Positions 9,418-18,934 of a stretch of DNA of 64,000 nt are shown one piece after another (positions within the stretch are counted from its first letter, which is position 1; every line of letters begins with the position of its first letter). The notes beneath the pieces were generated by a model. It was given only the letters and a program-made list of their open reading frames with translations. It was not told where the DNA came from and searched no databases. The translations under genes were made by a program, and so were the position numbers. This DNA comes from Occallatibacter gabretensis (GTDB taxonomy: Bacteria > Acidobacteriota > Terriglobia > Terriglobales > Acidobacteriaceae): contig NZ_LAIJ01000009.1 of the NCBI RefSeq assembly GCF_001449115.1, forward strand, positions 1,556,114 to 1,620,113, given 5' to 3'.

Positions 9418-9915
9418 CTACCTGCTAAGCGTTACAAACTGTCGCCCCAGATAAAAGCGGTACCCGCCTCCGGTGGAGATAAACTGCAGAGGAATCGGGT
9501 GTTTCATCGCGTCGTCTGTAGCCATCGGCGAAGTCAGCACATCGTGGCCGCCCACATCCGTCAGCACAAATTTGCCGCCCACAATCCCGGCCCCGTAAAT
9601 GCCCGCCGGCAGCACCTGCCCGCCAAGCTTCACTGCCACTTCCGTAATGAAATACGCCTGATACTTCGCAGACACATCGCTCGAGTAGCCGCTCGTGTCC
9701 ACCATTGCGGCCAGTACATTATAACCATCGCCAAACTTCACTCCGCTGGAGTTGCGAAGCTGCACCGGCGCGGACTGCCCCTTGTAATACACCGTAGCCG
9801 GCAGCAGCTTCTGCATGTCGGCAGGCTTAAGGACGGTGCCCGACTGGGCCGATGCCACAACAGCGACTGAAATCACCACCGCAGCGGCAAATGCGCGAAG
9901 TCTCGTGAAATGCAT
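9418..9915 (-). CDS. Exported protein of unknown function
   Basis: A 165-residue protein with a signal peptide (LRAFAAAVVISVAVVASAQ) and a compact beta-rich remainder. I set the start at MHFTRLRAF because a GAGGT ribosome site lies 6 bases upstream and the signal peptide begins there; a longer frame upstream has no such site. The mature part holds PATVYYKGQSAPVQLRNSSG and ends GGYRFYLGRQFVTLSR. I do not recognise the family. It sits between two other cell-envelope genes on the same strand. Confidence 0.7.
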   Translation of the reverse strand: MHFTRLRAFAAAVVISVAVVASAQSGTVLKPADMQKLLPATVYYKGQSAPVQLRNSSGVKFGDGYNVLAAMVDTSGYSSDVSAKYQAYFITEVAVKLGGQVLPAGIYGAGIVGGKFVLTDVGGHDVLTSPMATDDAMKHPIPLQFISTGGGYRFYLGRQFVTLSR

Positions 9916-10016
9916 GGTCTTACCTCTATCAGGAATCATAATTCGTGAGGAGTATACCGCAGCAGCCGGCACTCCACTCGTAATCCTGCTCGCACCTCTC
10001 CAGGCTGCTTCTCAGG

Positions 10017-12437
10017 CTAGTTTTCCAGGCTCAGCACGTCGTAGTTGTAGTTGATCCACACCTTCTTGATCGGCGCCGGCGGCTTCGGTAGCGCAACCGT
10101 GTGTTCCAGCGTCGTGTTGCCATTCATCCGCACCGACCCCAATTCCGACACCTTGCCGTCCTGCAACTCCAGGTAAATCGGAACAATACTCCGGAAGTTA
10201 TCCGGCACGCCAGACTGCACAAGCTTGATATGCAGGCTCACTCCTCCGTTGTCGGCCGTTGTCACCTGTGACTCAAAGTGATACACCGGCAGGTCCGTTC
10301 CATACACATACTGCCGGAAGAACCAGTCCATGGTGTGCGTCCCATCCATGTCCATCCCAGGCGTCATGTGCTTTTCCACAATCGCCTTGAAGTCCTCCGT
10401 CGTAGCGGCCTGCAGCCGATACGTGGCCACAAAGTCGTGCATCATCTCCCGGAATCGAGCATCGCCATCCGCCGGTTGCCACATCATCATGCGGAGCATG
10501 TGCAGAATGAATGCGCCCTTCGGATACACAAGATTCTGATAAACATTCCAGCCCGTCTTCTCTGTCGCCAGCCGGAAGCCCATCGTCACCGGCCCCACAT
10601 CAATCGGCCGGAACCCTTGCGCGTTCTTCTCCGTAATCAGCTTGCGCTGCTGCTTCCAGAACTCGTGAAAGTCGTTGTTCTTCGCACGCGTGGCCTGCAG
10701 AAACATCGCAGCCGAGGCGTCGGCGAATCCTTCGCTCATCCACTGATCGCGGTAGCTCCGGAAGCCCACTGTCTGGCCCCACCACTGATGCGCCACCTCG
10801 TGCGCCGTCACCACCTTCCAGTACATGTCCTCCGGGTGCAGCCCCATAAAATGCTGCTGCGTCGAGTCCAGAAACCCGCAGATCGGCAGATACACCAGCA
10901 TCGGCCAGCTCTGCCCGTAGTCGCACGCAAACTGCTGCGTCAGCGCCACCTTGGCATACGGAAGCGGCCCAAAGTAATTGGTATAAATCTGCGCCGCCGC
11001 TTCGCCCTCGCTCAGCTGCTGCGGCAGCATCCCCGGAGCATTAAAGTTCCCCAGGCCGGCGCTGCCCATGTTTTCAAACTCATCCGGCGGGGTCGTATTC
11101 GCATACGCGTCAATCGTCAGGTTGTCGCCCAGCTTGCCCGGCAACACGCCTTCTTTCATCGTGAACCGGCCAAGATTAAAGCCCACCACCGGCATCGGCA
11201 CATCGGTCTTCCACTCAGAGGTTGTAATCCTTCCGTCAGTTGTTTCATTTACGCGTGTGCCCGTGGCAATCAGGTTCAATCCCTTCGGAACATGAAAAAG
11301 CATGTGATATGTTGCGTAGTCGCCCAGCCCGCGCGCCGCATTCGGATACCAGCTTTCGCGCGCCGTGGGGTAGTAGTTCGCGTTGCCCTCGTTCGTCACC
11401 ACATCCTTGCCGCCATAGGTAATGCGAATGGAAACATCCTCGCCCTTCTTCAACGCATGCGGCAGAATCACGCCAAAATCCGCATCCTCTTCCTTCTTCT
11501 CCTGCACAAAATCCATTGCCTCGCCGCTCGCGCTAGCCACGTTGCTCACTCGCAGGCTCGGAAACAGCGACAGCCGCGCCGCCGCCACGCCATCCTGCTG
11601 CGCAACCACGTGCAGCGTCGCCATGCCGGTCAAAAACCCGCTCTTCTCAATTGTTGTGTCCAGATCCTCACGATCAATGCGATACGCGCCGCTGTCAGAC
11701 CGGCTCCTCGCGTGGGCGTGTCCTTCGCCGGATGAAAACGCGCACAGATACGTTTCGCCCCAGTCATTCAGCGTCAGCAGTGAAACCTCTTCCGGAGCCA
11801 CATGCCGAGCCCCGTCCGGGTCCACCGTAAAGATCAGGTGCGGATTTTTCTTCCCATGCATCGCGGCCATAAAGAATCCGCCATCAGCCGGGCTCAACAC
11901 ATCTTCGAGCAAGCGCAGGTCGATATTCTCAAACAGCTTCAGCCGCTGAAAGGCATGCAGTTCCATCGCACTCTGAATTAGCGGCTTGCTATCGCCGCCC
12001 TTGCCCGCACCCGCCTGATGCAACTCCGCAGCGGTCTTATCCGTAAAGCGCAGCACCGCCTGGTCAAAGTCCTCATCGAACTCCTCCGCATGGCTCAGAA
12101 TGCGCAGATTGTGCCGCTCCTCCAGCGTCGGAGGCGTCAGATGCAGATGACCCTGCCCGCGAAACACCGCGCCCGTCACCTTGCCGTTCACCTCGCCATA
12201 AAACGAGATGTCGCCACTCTCAAATGTGAAAACCGCGGCATCACGCTTCAGCTCCAGGTGATGCACAGCAATCACTTCACCGCCGGGCAGCAGATTCCTG
12301 AGCTGCTGATAATAAGCATTGGAATTGGGTGGCCGCTGTGCACAGAGGGATGTGCTTCCCAGTACAGCGGCAAACAGAACAAGGCACAGAACCAACGGGC
12401 AACGAGAACGAAAATCCAGCAAGATACACCAGCACAA
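10017..12437 (-). CDS. Secreted M1-family aminopeptidase-like protein
   Basis: An approximately 806-residue exported metallopeptidase. The zinc site is complete: HEVAHQWWG followed by SEGFADA, with the third-ligand Glu 19 residues after the second His. A long beta-sandwich N-domain of about 430 residues precedes the catalytic domain, as in large M1 proteins. The start is a problem. The open frame begins at a TTG without a good ribosome site, whereas an ATG at 12459 with an AGAGGGG site reads another frame for about 25 codons. Either the TTG is used or there is an indel near the signal peptide (VLCLVLFAAVLGSTSLCAQ). It is the second of three M1-type proteins in the window. Confidence 0.88.
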   Translation of the reverse strand: MCWCILLDFRSRCPLVLCLVLFAAVLGSTSLCAQRPPNSNAYYQQLRNLLPGGEVIAVHHLELKRDAAVFTFESGDISFYGEVNGKVTGAVFRGQGHLHLTPPTLEERHNLRILSHAEEFDEDFDQAVLRFTDKTAAELHQAGAGKGGDSKPLIQSAMELHAFQRLKLFENIDLRLLEDVLSPADGGFFMAAMHGKKNPHLIFTVDPDGARHVAPEEVSLLTLNDWGETYLCAFSSGEGHAHARSRSDSGAYRIDREDLDTTIEKSGFLTGMATLHVVAQQDGVAAARLSLFPSLRVSNVASASGEAMDFVQEKKEEDADFGVILPHALKKGEDVSIRITYGGKDVVTNEGNANYYPTARESWYPNAARGLGDYATYHMLFHVPKGLNLIATGTRVNETTDGRITTSEWKTDVPMPVVGFNLGRFTMKEGVLPGKLGDNLTIDAYANTTPPDEFENMGSAGLGNFNAPGMLPQQLSEGEAAAQIYTNYFGPLPYAKVALTQQFACDYGQSWPMLVYLPICGFLDSTQQHFMGLHPEDMYWKVVTAHEVAHQWWGQTVGFRSYRDQWMSEGFADASAAMFLQATRAKNNDFHEFWKQQRKLITEKNAQGFRPIDVGPVTMGFRLATEKTGWNVYQNLVYPKGAFILHMLRMMMWQPADGDARFREMMHDFVATYRLQAATTEDFKAIVEKHMTPGMDMDGTHTMDWFFRQYVYGTDLPVYHFESQVTTADNGGVSLHIKLVQSGVPDNFRSIVPIYLELQDGKVSELGSVRMNGNTTLEHTVALPKPPAPIKKVWINYNYDVLSLEN

Positions 12438-12534
12438 AAATTAGATTTGGAGGTGACATTATTATCCCCTCTCACCGTTCATTGCGCGAAGAAAAATTTG
12501 CCGTCCACTGCTGCCTGGTCCCCACACAAAGTCC

Positions 12535-12650
12535 GTCATCCTGACCGTAGCCGTTTTTCAGGCGGAGGGAAGGACCCGCTTTTGCTTTCCGCCCGTTCCA
12601 CCCCAACACGCGGGTCCTCCAGGTCTCTATTTTGAGACCTGGGATAGCAC
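12535..12650 (+). repeat. Composite two-hairpin intergenic repeat, copy 1
   Basis: It begins GTCATCCTGACCGTAGCC, passes through GGAAGGACCCGCTTTTG, and ends in a hairpin (CCAGGTCTC / GAGACCTGG) followed by GGGATAGCAC. The copy at 29216-29340 matches it along its whole length, and inverted copies occur near 54.2-54.5 kb. It fills most of the gap between the M1 peptidase and prpD. Confidence 0.85.
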
Positions 12651-12671
12651 TCCCGTTCACCGACCCGGACA

Positions 12672-14120
12672 TCACGGCAAATACAAATCCACATACTCAT
12701 TCACCGGCATCGCATCCAGCCGTTTCGTATCAAGCGAAGCCTCATGAATCCGCTCCTGCTGTGCAGCAGGGAAGCGCCGCGCCAGGTTCGTCCTGAACTT
12801 CTCCACCAGCAGCGGCAACCCAGCCTCGCGCCGCCGCCTGTGCCCAATGGGATACTCAACTGTTTGTTCCAGCAGGTCTCCATTTGCGAGAACGACCCGA
12901 AGCGCATTCGCAATCGACCGCTTTTCCGGATCGTGATAATCGCGCGTAAACTGCGGCTCCTCCACGCACGTAATCTTCTCGCGCAGCGCATCAATCCGCG
13001 CATTAGAGGCCACGCCATCCTCGTAATCCGCCGCAGTAAGCCGCCCAAAGATCAGCGGAATCGCCACCATGTACTGAATGCAATGGTCGCGATCCGCCGG
13101 ATTCACCAGCGGTCCCTTCTTGTCGATAATCCGCAGGCAAGCCTCATGCGTGCGAATCGTGATGCTCTTGATCGCATCCGCCGTCAGCCCACGCTCATCA
13201 AGCTGCTTCCGCAGCGTCATCGCCGCCTCTACCGCCGTCTGCGAGTGAAACTCCGCCGGATAGCTGATCTTGAACAGCACATTCTCCATCACATACGTGC
13301 CATAAGGCCGCTGAAACTTGAACGGCTGCCCTTTGAAGCTCACATCGTAAAAGCCCCACGTCTTCGCCGTCAGCGCCGTGGGATAACCCATTTCTCCAGA
13401 CTGGGCCATCAGCGCCAGCCGCACCGCGCGGCTCGTCGCATCGCCCGCCGCCCAGCTCTTCCGGCTTCCCGTATTCGGCGCATGGCGATACGTCCGCAAA
13501 CTCTGCCCATCCACCCACGCCAGAGAAATCGCGTTAATCGTCTGCTCCCTCGTCAGCCCCAGCAGCCTGCTCACCACGGCAGTCGAAGCCACCTTCACCA
13601 GCACCACATGGTCCAGGCCAACTTTGTTGAATGAGTTCTCCAGCGCAATGCATCCCTGAATCTCATGCGCCTGGATCATCGCACCCAGCACATCGCGCAT
13701 CGTCAGCGGCTGCTTCCCTTCAGCAATGTTCGTGCGCGAAATCCAATCCGCCACCGCCAGAATCCCACCCAGGTTGTCCGAAGGATGTCCCCACTCCGCC
13801 GCCAGCCAGGTGTCGTTAAAGTCCAGCCACCGAATCATCGCGCCAATATTGAAAGCCGCTTGCACCGGATCCAATTGATACGGCGTCCCCGGCACCCGAG
13901 CCCCATTCGGCACAACAGTGCCCGGCACAACCGGCCCCAGCAGCTTCGTACAGGCCGGATATTCGAGAGCCTCAAGCCCACATCCCAGCGTGTCAATCAA
14001 ACAAGCCCGCGCAGTAGACCACGCCAGCTCGCTTTCAATCGAGTAATTCAGCGCGTAATCAGCAATATCAACAAGCACCTGATCCGGCGCAGGACGGTCA
14101 TTCGAAATATGAGAGGACAA
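12672..14120 (-). CDS. prpD: MmgE/PrpD-family 2-methylcitrate dehydratase
   Basis: This 482-residue cytoplasmic enzyme of the MmgE/PrpD family dehydrates 2-methylcitrate to 2-methyl-cis-aconitate in propionate breakdown. The length and the conserved blocks [20 protein letters not shown] and [13 protein letters not shown] fit PrpD. It is the last gene of the leftward prpB-orf-prpC-prpD group, 134 bp after prpC, and that gap contains a dispersed hairpin repeat. No AcnD/PrpF pair is present, so the cofactor-free PrpD route is the one encoded here. Confidence 0.92.
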   Translation of the reverse strand: MSSHISNDRPAPDQVLVDIADYALNYSIESELAWSTARACLIDTLGCGLEALEYPACTKLLGPVVPGTVVPNGARVPGTPYQLDPVQAAFNIGAMIRWLDFNDTWLAAEWGHPSDNLGGILAVADWISRTNIAEGKQPLTMRDVLGAMIQAHEIQGCIALENSFNKVGLDHVVLVKVASTAVVSRLLGLTREQTINAISLAWVDGQSLRTYRHAPNTGSRKSWAAGDATSRAVRLALMAQSGEMGYPTALTAKTWGFYDVSFKGQPFKFQRPYGTYVMENVLFKISYPAEFHSQTAVEAAMTLRKQLDERGLTADAIKSITIRTHEACLRIIDKKGPLVNPADRDHCIQYMVAIPLIFGRLTAADYEDGVASNARIDALREKITCVEEPQFTRDYHDPEKRSIANALRVVLANGDLLEQTVEYPIGHRRRREAGLPLLVEKFRTNLARRFPAAQQERIHEASLDTKRLDAMPVNEYVDLYLP

Positions 14121-14180
14121 GTAAGACTCCTGATCTTAGGCAATATTTGGTCGATCGTCTTGGATAGGTTTTGTAACAGG

Positions 14181-14240
14181 GCACGACTTTAGTTGTGCCG
14201 AGAATGCGGCAAAAATAGCGGGCTTTAGCCCCTGAGGGAA
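14181..14240 (+). repeat. Dispersed two-stem repeat, type B, copy 1
   Basis: GCACGACTTTAGTTGTGC forms a first hairpin, and GGGCTTTAGCCCCTGAGGG provides a second small stem. The same arrangement occurs inverted at 56227-56288, with substitutions in the stems. It lies between prpC and prpD and could form an RNA structure inside the operon transcript. Confidence 0.75.
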
Positions 14241-14254
14241 TCTCTTGCCTGAGG

Positions 14255-15409
14255 TTAGATCCGCTGCTCGATTGCCACAAACTCCAGATTTTCCGGACCC
14301 GTATAATTCGCACTCGGCCGAATAATCTTTCCATCCGCACGCTGCTCCATCACATGCGCGCCCCATCCCGCCGTCCGCGCAATCACAAACAGCGGTGTAA
14401 ACAGATCAATCGGCACGCCCATTTCGTGATATGCGACCGCAGAAAACCAGTCGAGATTCGGAAACATGCGCTTCGTCTCATGCATCACCGCTTCAATCCG
14501 TTCCGCAACCGCATACAGCGTCATACCGCCGGCCTCATCTGAAAGTTCGCGCGCAATCCCCTTGATAATCTCGCTCCGCGGATCGCTGATCGTATACACC
14601 GGATGCCCGAAGCCGATAATCACCTCGCGCTCCGCCACCCGCCGCCGAATATCCGTCTCAGCCTCATCCGCAGATGCATAGCGCTCCTGAATCTCCAGCG
14701 CCACTTCATTCGCGCCGCCATGCTTCGGCCCCTTCAGCGCGCCAATCGCCCCCGTAATGCATGAATAGATATCCGATCCCGTCCCCGCAATCACCCGCGC
14801 CGTAAACGTCGAAGCGTTGAACTCATGCTCCGCATACAAAATCAGCGAGGCCTGCATCGCCGCCACCCACTCCGCGCTCGCAGGCTTGCCATGCAGCAGA
14901 TGCAGCAGGTGCGCCGCAATCGAATCATCATCCGTCTCAATCGCAATCCGTTTGCCATGCCGCGCAAACTGCAGCCAGTAGCACAACATCGAAACCAGCT
15001 TCGAGAGCAGCCCATCGGCAATCGCCGTTGCGGCTGCCGCATTATGGTCCAGCCCCTCCGGCTCAACGCACCCCAGCACGGAAACACCCGTCCGCAACAC
15101 ATCCATCGGATGCGCCGTAGCAGGCAGCAGCTCCAGCGCCTTCAAAACCGCATCTGGAAGTCCGCGCGCCGCCTTCAACTCACTTTTGTAAGCAGCCAAC
15201 TCCGCCGCCGTAGGCAGCTTGCCATGCAGCAGTAGATATGCCACCTCTTCGTACTCACAGTGCGCAGCCAGATCATGAATGTCGTACCCGCGATAATGCA
15301 GGTCGTTACCCGTATGGCCCACGGTACACAGTGCAGTGTTCCCGGCAGGCGTCCCAGACAGCGCCACAGATTTCTTCGGCTTAAATGTCGCAATTGCAGC
15401 TTCGCTCAT
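14255..15409 (-). CDS. prpC: 2-methylcitrate synthase / citrate synthase
   Basis: This citrate-synthase-fold enzyme of 384 residues condenses propionyl-CoA with oxaloacetate. The active-site blocks are present: [14 protein letters not shown] near the N-terminus, [10 protein letters not shown]-like [18 protein letters not shown], and [18 protein letters not shown], whose [10 protein letters not shown] form is typical of methylcitrate synthases. The C-terminal Arg is in [14 protein letters not shown] chose the ATG one codon after a GTG because the GGGAG ribosome site is better spaced. It lies between a small membrane-protein gene and prpD. Confidence 0.92.
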   Translation of the reverse strand: MSEAAIATFKPKKSVALSGTPAGNTALCTVGHTGNDLHYRGYDIHDLAAHCEYEEVAYLLLHGKLPTAAELAAYKSELKAARGLPDAVLKALELLPATAHPMDVLRTGVSVLGCVEPEGLDHNAAAATAIADGLLSKLVSMLCYWLQFARHGKRIAIETDDDSIAAHLLHLLHGKPASAEWVAAMQASLILYAEHEFNASTFTARVIAGTGSDIYSCITGAIGALKGPKHGGANEVALEIQERYASADEAETDIRRRVAEREVIIGFGHPVYTISDPRSEIIKGIARELSDEAGGMTLYAVAERIEAVMHETKRMFPNLDWFSAVAYHEMGVPIDLFTPLFVIARTAGWGAHVMEQRADGKIIRPSANYTGPENLEFVAIEQRI

Positions 15410-15477
15410 CACACAACTCCCGAGAGCTTCACCGTATCGAACGCTGCGTACGGGTGTCTAGAGTCAGTCAATCGAAA

Positions 15478-15801
15478 CTATTTCCGAGGCCGTCGGCTTC
15501 TTCCGATAATTTTTCTGAGTAGAAGCAGCACAACCCAGCAAAGAATGAAATGGAGGAATGCATTGATGAGTGCACCGGGAACTAATGAGCCAGTAACCGC
15601 CGCTACATAAAGCCCTGGAATGAGAAGAATTGTTAAGCCTGTCTGAGCGGTTGCAACCACAGCATTCTCGGAAAGCGCCGAAATCGGACCCGCAGCAAAC
15701 GTCAAGCACCCAAACAATATTCCCCAGATCCCAGCAATGGAATATATCCGTCCGTAACTCAAGAAACGATGGTCTGTCTCGCTGGAATCAGGCTGGCTCA
15801 T
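15478..15801 (-). CDS. Small membrane protein inside the prp operon
   Basis: A 107-residue protein with three hydrophobic segments (about residues 20-40, 49-66 and 76-97) and a basic tail ([12 protein letters not shown]). Its ATG overlaps the prpB stop by 4 bp, so it is translationally coupled to prpB and precedes prpC by 69 bp. I do not recognise the family. Placement suggests a link to propionate metabolism, for example transport or membrane tethering, but nothing in the sequence shows it. Confidence 0.75.
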   Translation of the reverse strand: MSQPDSSETDHRFLSYGRIYSIAGIWGILFGCLTFAAGPISALSENAVVATAQTGLTILLIPGLYVAAVTGSLVPGALINAFLHFILCWVVLLLLRKIIGRSRRPRK

Positions 15802-16706
15802 CCTACTTCGGGTCTCTTCCCCTTCGCAAACAACTCATCCAGCTTCTGCTCATACGCGTGATACCCAAGATATTTATAAAGATCCGCCCTCGACTGCATC
15901 GTCTCCACCACGTTCTTCTGCGTGCCCTCCGCGCGAATCGTCTCATACACCTTCAGCGCCGCGGCATTCATCGCCCGATACGCCCCGCAGCAATAGAGAA
16001 CAATATCCACACCAGCCGCGCCCAACTCCTCACGCGTCCACAGCGGCGTCTGCCCAAACTCCGTAATATTCGCCAGCACCGGCACGCCCACAGCCTTGCG
16101 AAACTCCGTATACTGCCCCAGCTCCGTAACCGCCTCGGCAAAAATCATATCCGCACCCGCAGCCACATACGCCTGCGCCCGCGCAATCGCCGCAGCCAAG
16201 CCCTCACTCGCCAGCGCATCCGTCCGCGCCATAATCACAAACTGCGAATCCGTCTTCGCATCGACAGCAGACTTGACGCGATCCACCATCTCTTCCGCAG
16301 GCACAATCTCCTTGCCCGGCCGGTGTCCGCAGCGCTTCTGTCCCACCTGGTCTTCCATATGCACAGCAGCCGCGCCCGCTTTGATCATCTGCCGGATCGT
16401 CCGCGCAATGTTGAACGCCCCGCCCCAGCCCGTATCGATATCCACCAGCAGCGGCAGCGCGCTCGCATCCGTAATCCGCCGCACGTCGGTCAGCACATCC
16501 TCCATCGTGCTGATGCCCAGGTCCGGAATCCCCAGCGAATTCGCCGCCACGCCTCCACCCGAGAGATACAGCGCGCGAAAGCCCGCAGCCTCCGCCAGCT
16601 TCGCCGTGTAAGCATTGATGGCTCCAGCCACCTGCAGCGGTTTTTCTTCTTTCACAGCAGCGCGAAATCGCGCGCCGGGAGTGAGTGTAGAATTCGAGTC
16701 GGACAT
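15798..16706 (-). CDS. prpB: 2-methylisocitrate lyase
   Basis: This 302-residue isocitrate lyase-superfamily enzyme splits 2-methylisocitrate into pyruvate and succinate. The signature [10 protein letters not shown] holds the catalytic cysteine (C126), and VDIDTGWGG provides Mg-binding aspartates. I chose [16 protein letters not shown], behind an AAGGCGAG ribosome site; upstream in-frame codons would add 22 implausible residues. It is the first gene of the leftward prp operon. Confidence 0.93.
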   Translation of the reverse strand: MSDSNSTLTPGARFRAAVKEEKPLQVAGAINAYTAKLAEAAGFRALYLSGGGVAANSLGIPDLGISTMEDVLTDVRRITDASALPLLVDIDTGWGGAFNIARTIRQMIKAGAAAVHMEDQVGQKRCGHRPGKEIVPAEEMVDRVKSAVDAKTDSQFVIMARTDALASEGLAAAIARAQAYVAAGADMIFAEAVTELGQYTEFRKAVGVPVLANITEFGQTPLWTREELGAAGVDIVLYCCGAYRAMNAAALKVYETIRAEGTQKNVVETMQSRADLYKYLGYHAYEQKLDELFAKGKRPEVG

Positions 16707-16869
16707 TGCTCGCCTTATATCGTGTCTGGGCGTCATCATAGCAGGATATTCGCTCGCGCTTAACATATGCACTTCCCGGCTACAGGGAGGGTCACATCAG
16801 AATTGCGGCGCCGAGGCGTATTCGCCTGCACGGCCAGTCCTCAACCTTCAACCAAGGAGCAAGAAATCC

Positions 16870-17448
16870 ATGAAACGTCTTCTCTGTTGTCTCACCCTCT
16901 GTTGCGGCATCTTCGCCGCCGCCATGCCCGCCTCTGGGCAAGCTATGATGGCCGCCAAGCCCAAAGCTCCAGCCAGCCCGCCAGCCGCAGCTGTAAGTGT
17001 CATCGGCAACAAGTCTTTCTGGATTGCCTACTCTTCGCCAGGCGTCAAAGGCCGCGCAGGCAAGATCTTCACTGCGGATGGCCTCATCAAGACCGCCGGC
17101 GGCTCGCAATATCCCATCTGGCGCACCGGAGCCAACTCTGCCACCACCCTCATCGTTGACGGCAAAGTAAAGATAGGTGACATCACCGTGCCGTCAGGCG
17201 CCTACACGCTCTTCGCTGACATCTCTGACCAGAACAACTGGACGCTCATCATCAGCAAGAAGACCGGCCAGTGGGGCTTGTCCTACGACCCCGCCGATGA
17301 CCTGGGCAAAACCAAATTCACCATGTCCGCACCGTCCTCCATGGTCGAAAACCTGAAGTGGGAAATCACCGACAAGGGCAACGGCATGGGCGCCATCACG
17401 CTGAGCTGGGAGAACCACACCGCCACCGTCGATGTCGACACGCACTAA
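16870..17448 (+). CDS. Exported DUF2911-family protein
   Basis: A 192-residue protein with a signal peptide (KRLLCCLTLCCGIFAAAMPASGQ), an Ala/Pro-rich spacer and a DUF2911 domain. The family hallmark blocks are GKIFTADGL, PIWRTGANSATTL, VPSGAYTLFA and WTLIISKKTGQWG. The start follows an AAGGAGCAAG ribosome site. Function is not established for the family. It is divergent from prpB and followed by a small zinc-ribbon protein. Confidence 0.88.
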   Translation: MKRLLCCLTLCCGIFAAAMPASGQAMMAAKPKAPASPPAAAVSVIGNKSFWIAYSSPGVKGRAGKIFTADGLIKTAGGSQYPIWRTGANSATTLIVDGKVKIGDITVPSGAYTLFADISDQNNWTLIISKKTGQWGLSYDPADDLGKTKFTMSAPSSMVENLKWEITDKGNGMGAITLSWENHTATVDVDTH

Positions 17449-17542
17449 ACGTATCGCTGGGAACAAGGGCGGAAATTTACGCAAGTTTCCGCCCTGCCCG
17501 TAAAATAGATACAGAAGATTTTCCCTTCTCCGGAGCACCAAG

Positions 17543-17848
17543 TTGCCTTTGTATGCCTATCGCTGCACCCAGTGCGGTTACCAGTATGAAAAAATTCAGA
17601 AGTTCAACGCCGAGCCGGAGACCATCTGTCCCCAATGCGGTGGCCCGCTGGAGCGCCCGTTAACCGCGCCCGCCCTCCAGTTCAAGGGCGCAGGCTGGTA
17701 CATCAACGACTACGCGCCCAAGCCCGCAGTCGGTAGCGCTGCTAAAACCGCTCCGGACAACGCCGCTAAGCCAGCCGGCGATTCCCCCGCAAAGACAGAA
17801 TCCCCCAGCACTCCCGCGCCATCCGCGGCTCCGTCCAAGTCGGAGTGA
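17543..17848 (+). CDS. FmdB-type zinc ribbon protein
   Basis: A 101-residue protein whose first 50 residues are an FmdB-type putative regulatory zinc ribbon: PLYAYRCTQCGYQYEK and CPQCGGPLERPLT supply the four cysteines, followed by the usual FKGAGWYINDY. The remainder is a low-complexity Ala/Pro/Lys/Ser tail. The start is a TTG, fixed by the conserved MPLYxYRC N-terminus. Role unknown; it is a common small protein in many bacteria. Confidence 0.88.
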   Translation: MPLYAYRCTQCGYQYEKIQKFNAEPETICPQCGGPLERPLTAPALQFKGAGWYINDYAPKPAVGSAAKTAPDNAAKPAGDSPAKTESPSTPAPSAAPSKSE

Positions 17849-17858
17849 AACAAAATAA

Positions 17859-17893
17859 GCTACCCCTCACGCGAGTTGTGCGGGAGGGGTAGC
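17859..17893. terminator. Convergent terminator hairpin
   Basis: A perfect 10-bp stem GCTACCCCTC / GAGGGGTAGC lies between the convergent FmdB-type and fasciclin genes. A T-rich run (TTATTTTGTTTC) follows it on the minus strand, so it best terminates the fasciclin transcript and may also stop the plus-strand one. Confidence 0.75.
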
Positions 17894-17921
17894 GTGGGTG
17901 GGTAAGCTCTGCGCTATAGAC

Positions 17922-18473
17922 TCAGTTCGGCAGCAGTACCGCATCCACCACGTGGATAATGCCATTCGACTGGTAAACGTTGGGGATCGTTACAACCGCC
18001 ATTCCGCCCTTCTCATCCTTCAGAACCACATGGCCGTCGTGGATCATGGCCCAGAGCATTCCTCCGCTCACGGTTTTCAGCTCCGCCTTGCCGTGGCCGT
18101 CTTGAATCATCTTCTTGAGATCATCCGCCGTGACCCTGCCCGCAACCACGTGATAGGTCAGGACCTTCGTCAGCATGTCCTTGTTTTCCGGCTTGAGCAG
18201 ATTGTCCACGGTGCCCGCAGGCAGCTTGGCAAAGGCTTCATTGGTCGGCGCAAAGACTGTGAAGGGCCCTGGACCTTGCAGCGTGTCCACAAGACCGGCA
18301 GCCTTCACCGCGGTCACAAGAGTCGTATGGTCCTGTGAATTCATTGCGTTTTCAACGATGTTTTTGTTGGCGTACATGGCCGCGCCGCCAACCATTGGGT
18401 CCTGCTGACAGAATGCTGCGGTCGATACGGCCAGAATGAGCCCTGCTAGAACACTACGATAACGGGATTGCAT
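17922..18473 (-). CDS. Exported fasciclin (FAS1) domain protein
   Basis: A 183-residue protein with a signal peptide (VLAGLILAVSTAAFCQQ) and one FAS1 domain. The H1 box TVFAPTNEAFAKLP and the YHVVAGRV and VIHVVDAVLLP-like GIIHVVDAVLLPN blocks are clear. FAS1 proteins are adhesion or surface proteins. The ATG is set by an AAAGGAAA ribosome site. Upstream in-frame codons lack one. Confidence 0.93.
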   Translation of the reverse strand: MQSRYRSVLAGLILAVSTAAFCQQDPMVGGAAMYANKNIVENAMNSQDHTTLVTAVKAAGLVDTLQGPGPFTVFAPTNEAFAKLPAGTVDNLLKPENKDMLTKVLTYHVVAGRVTADDLKKMIQDGHGKAELKTVSGGMLWAMIHDGHVVLKDEKGGMAVVTIPNVYQSNGIIHVVDAVLLPN

Positions 18474-18577
18474 GGAATTTCCTTTCCCGAGCAAAACTCG
18501 GTCTGCTTGTATATCGCGCGAGAAGGGAAATCGGATTTAAAAGAATGCGGATTGTATTAGGAGCTTCGCTGCGGAGG

Positions 18578-18934
18578 TTATCGCTTCCTGAGCCAGCCCG
18601 CGATCAGCGCCGCCGCCAGTAGCGCCGGGCACAGAATGCACACCCACAGGCTGAATTCGCTTGTCAGGTCGCCCATGTGCTCACCGGAAATCAACGTCTC
18701 GGCCGCCCACCACAACAGCGGCCCCACCACCAGCAGCACAATCAGAGTAGCCGCCAGCGCTAATGAGCGCACGCGCTTCCGGCCCGCTCTCTGATCATTC
18801 AGCACACCGGCAGAGGCCAGCACCACCCGCCGGGTTTTGTGCGCTACCTCGCGGTCGCGCTCGGCTGACATGTTTGCAGAGATCGAAGCGGCCAGTCCCT
18901 GCTCGGACTCCGGCCCCTTCGCTATCTGGTTCAT
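18578..18934 (-). CDS. Membrane protein coupled to ECF sigma factor, possible anti-sigma partner
   Basis: A 118-residue protein with a hydrophilic N-terminal half of about 57 residues and two membrane segments (about 58-79 and 93-113). Its ATG overlaps the sigma-factor stop by 4 bp. That layout is typical of a sigma factor and its membrane regulator. However, no zinc-binding anti-sigma motif (HxxxCxxC) is visible, so the anti-sigma role is inferred from position only. Confidence 0.7.
   Translation of the reverse strand: MNQIAKGPESEQGLAASISANMSAERDREVAHKTRRVVLASAGVLNDQRAGRKRVRSLALAATLIVLLVVGPLLWWAAETLISGEHMGDLTSEFSLWVCILCPALLAAALIAGWLRKR

Noticed and set aside
10278-11735. Long plus-strand open frame opposite the M1 peptidase
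   Set aside because: Arg/His/Pro-rich antisense shadow; the minus strand holds an intact zinc motif.
18578-18934. Classical zinc anti-sigma factor
   Set aside because: No HxxxCxxC motif is present, so only a positional link to the sigma factor is claimed.
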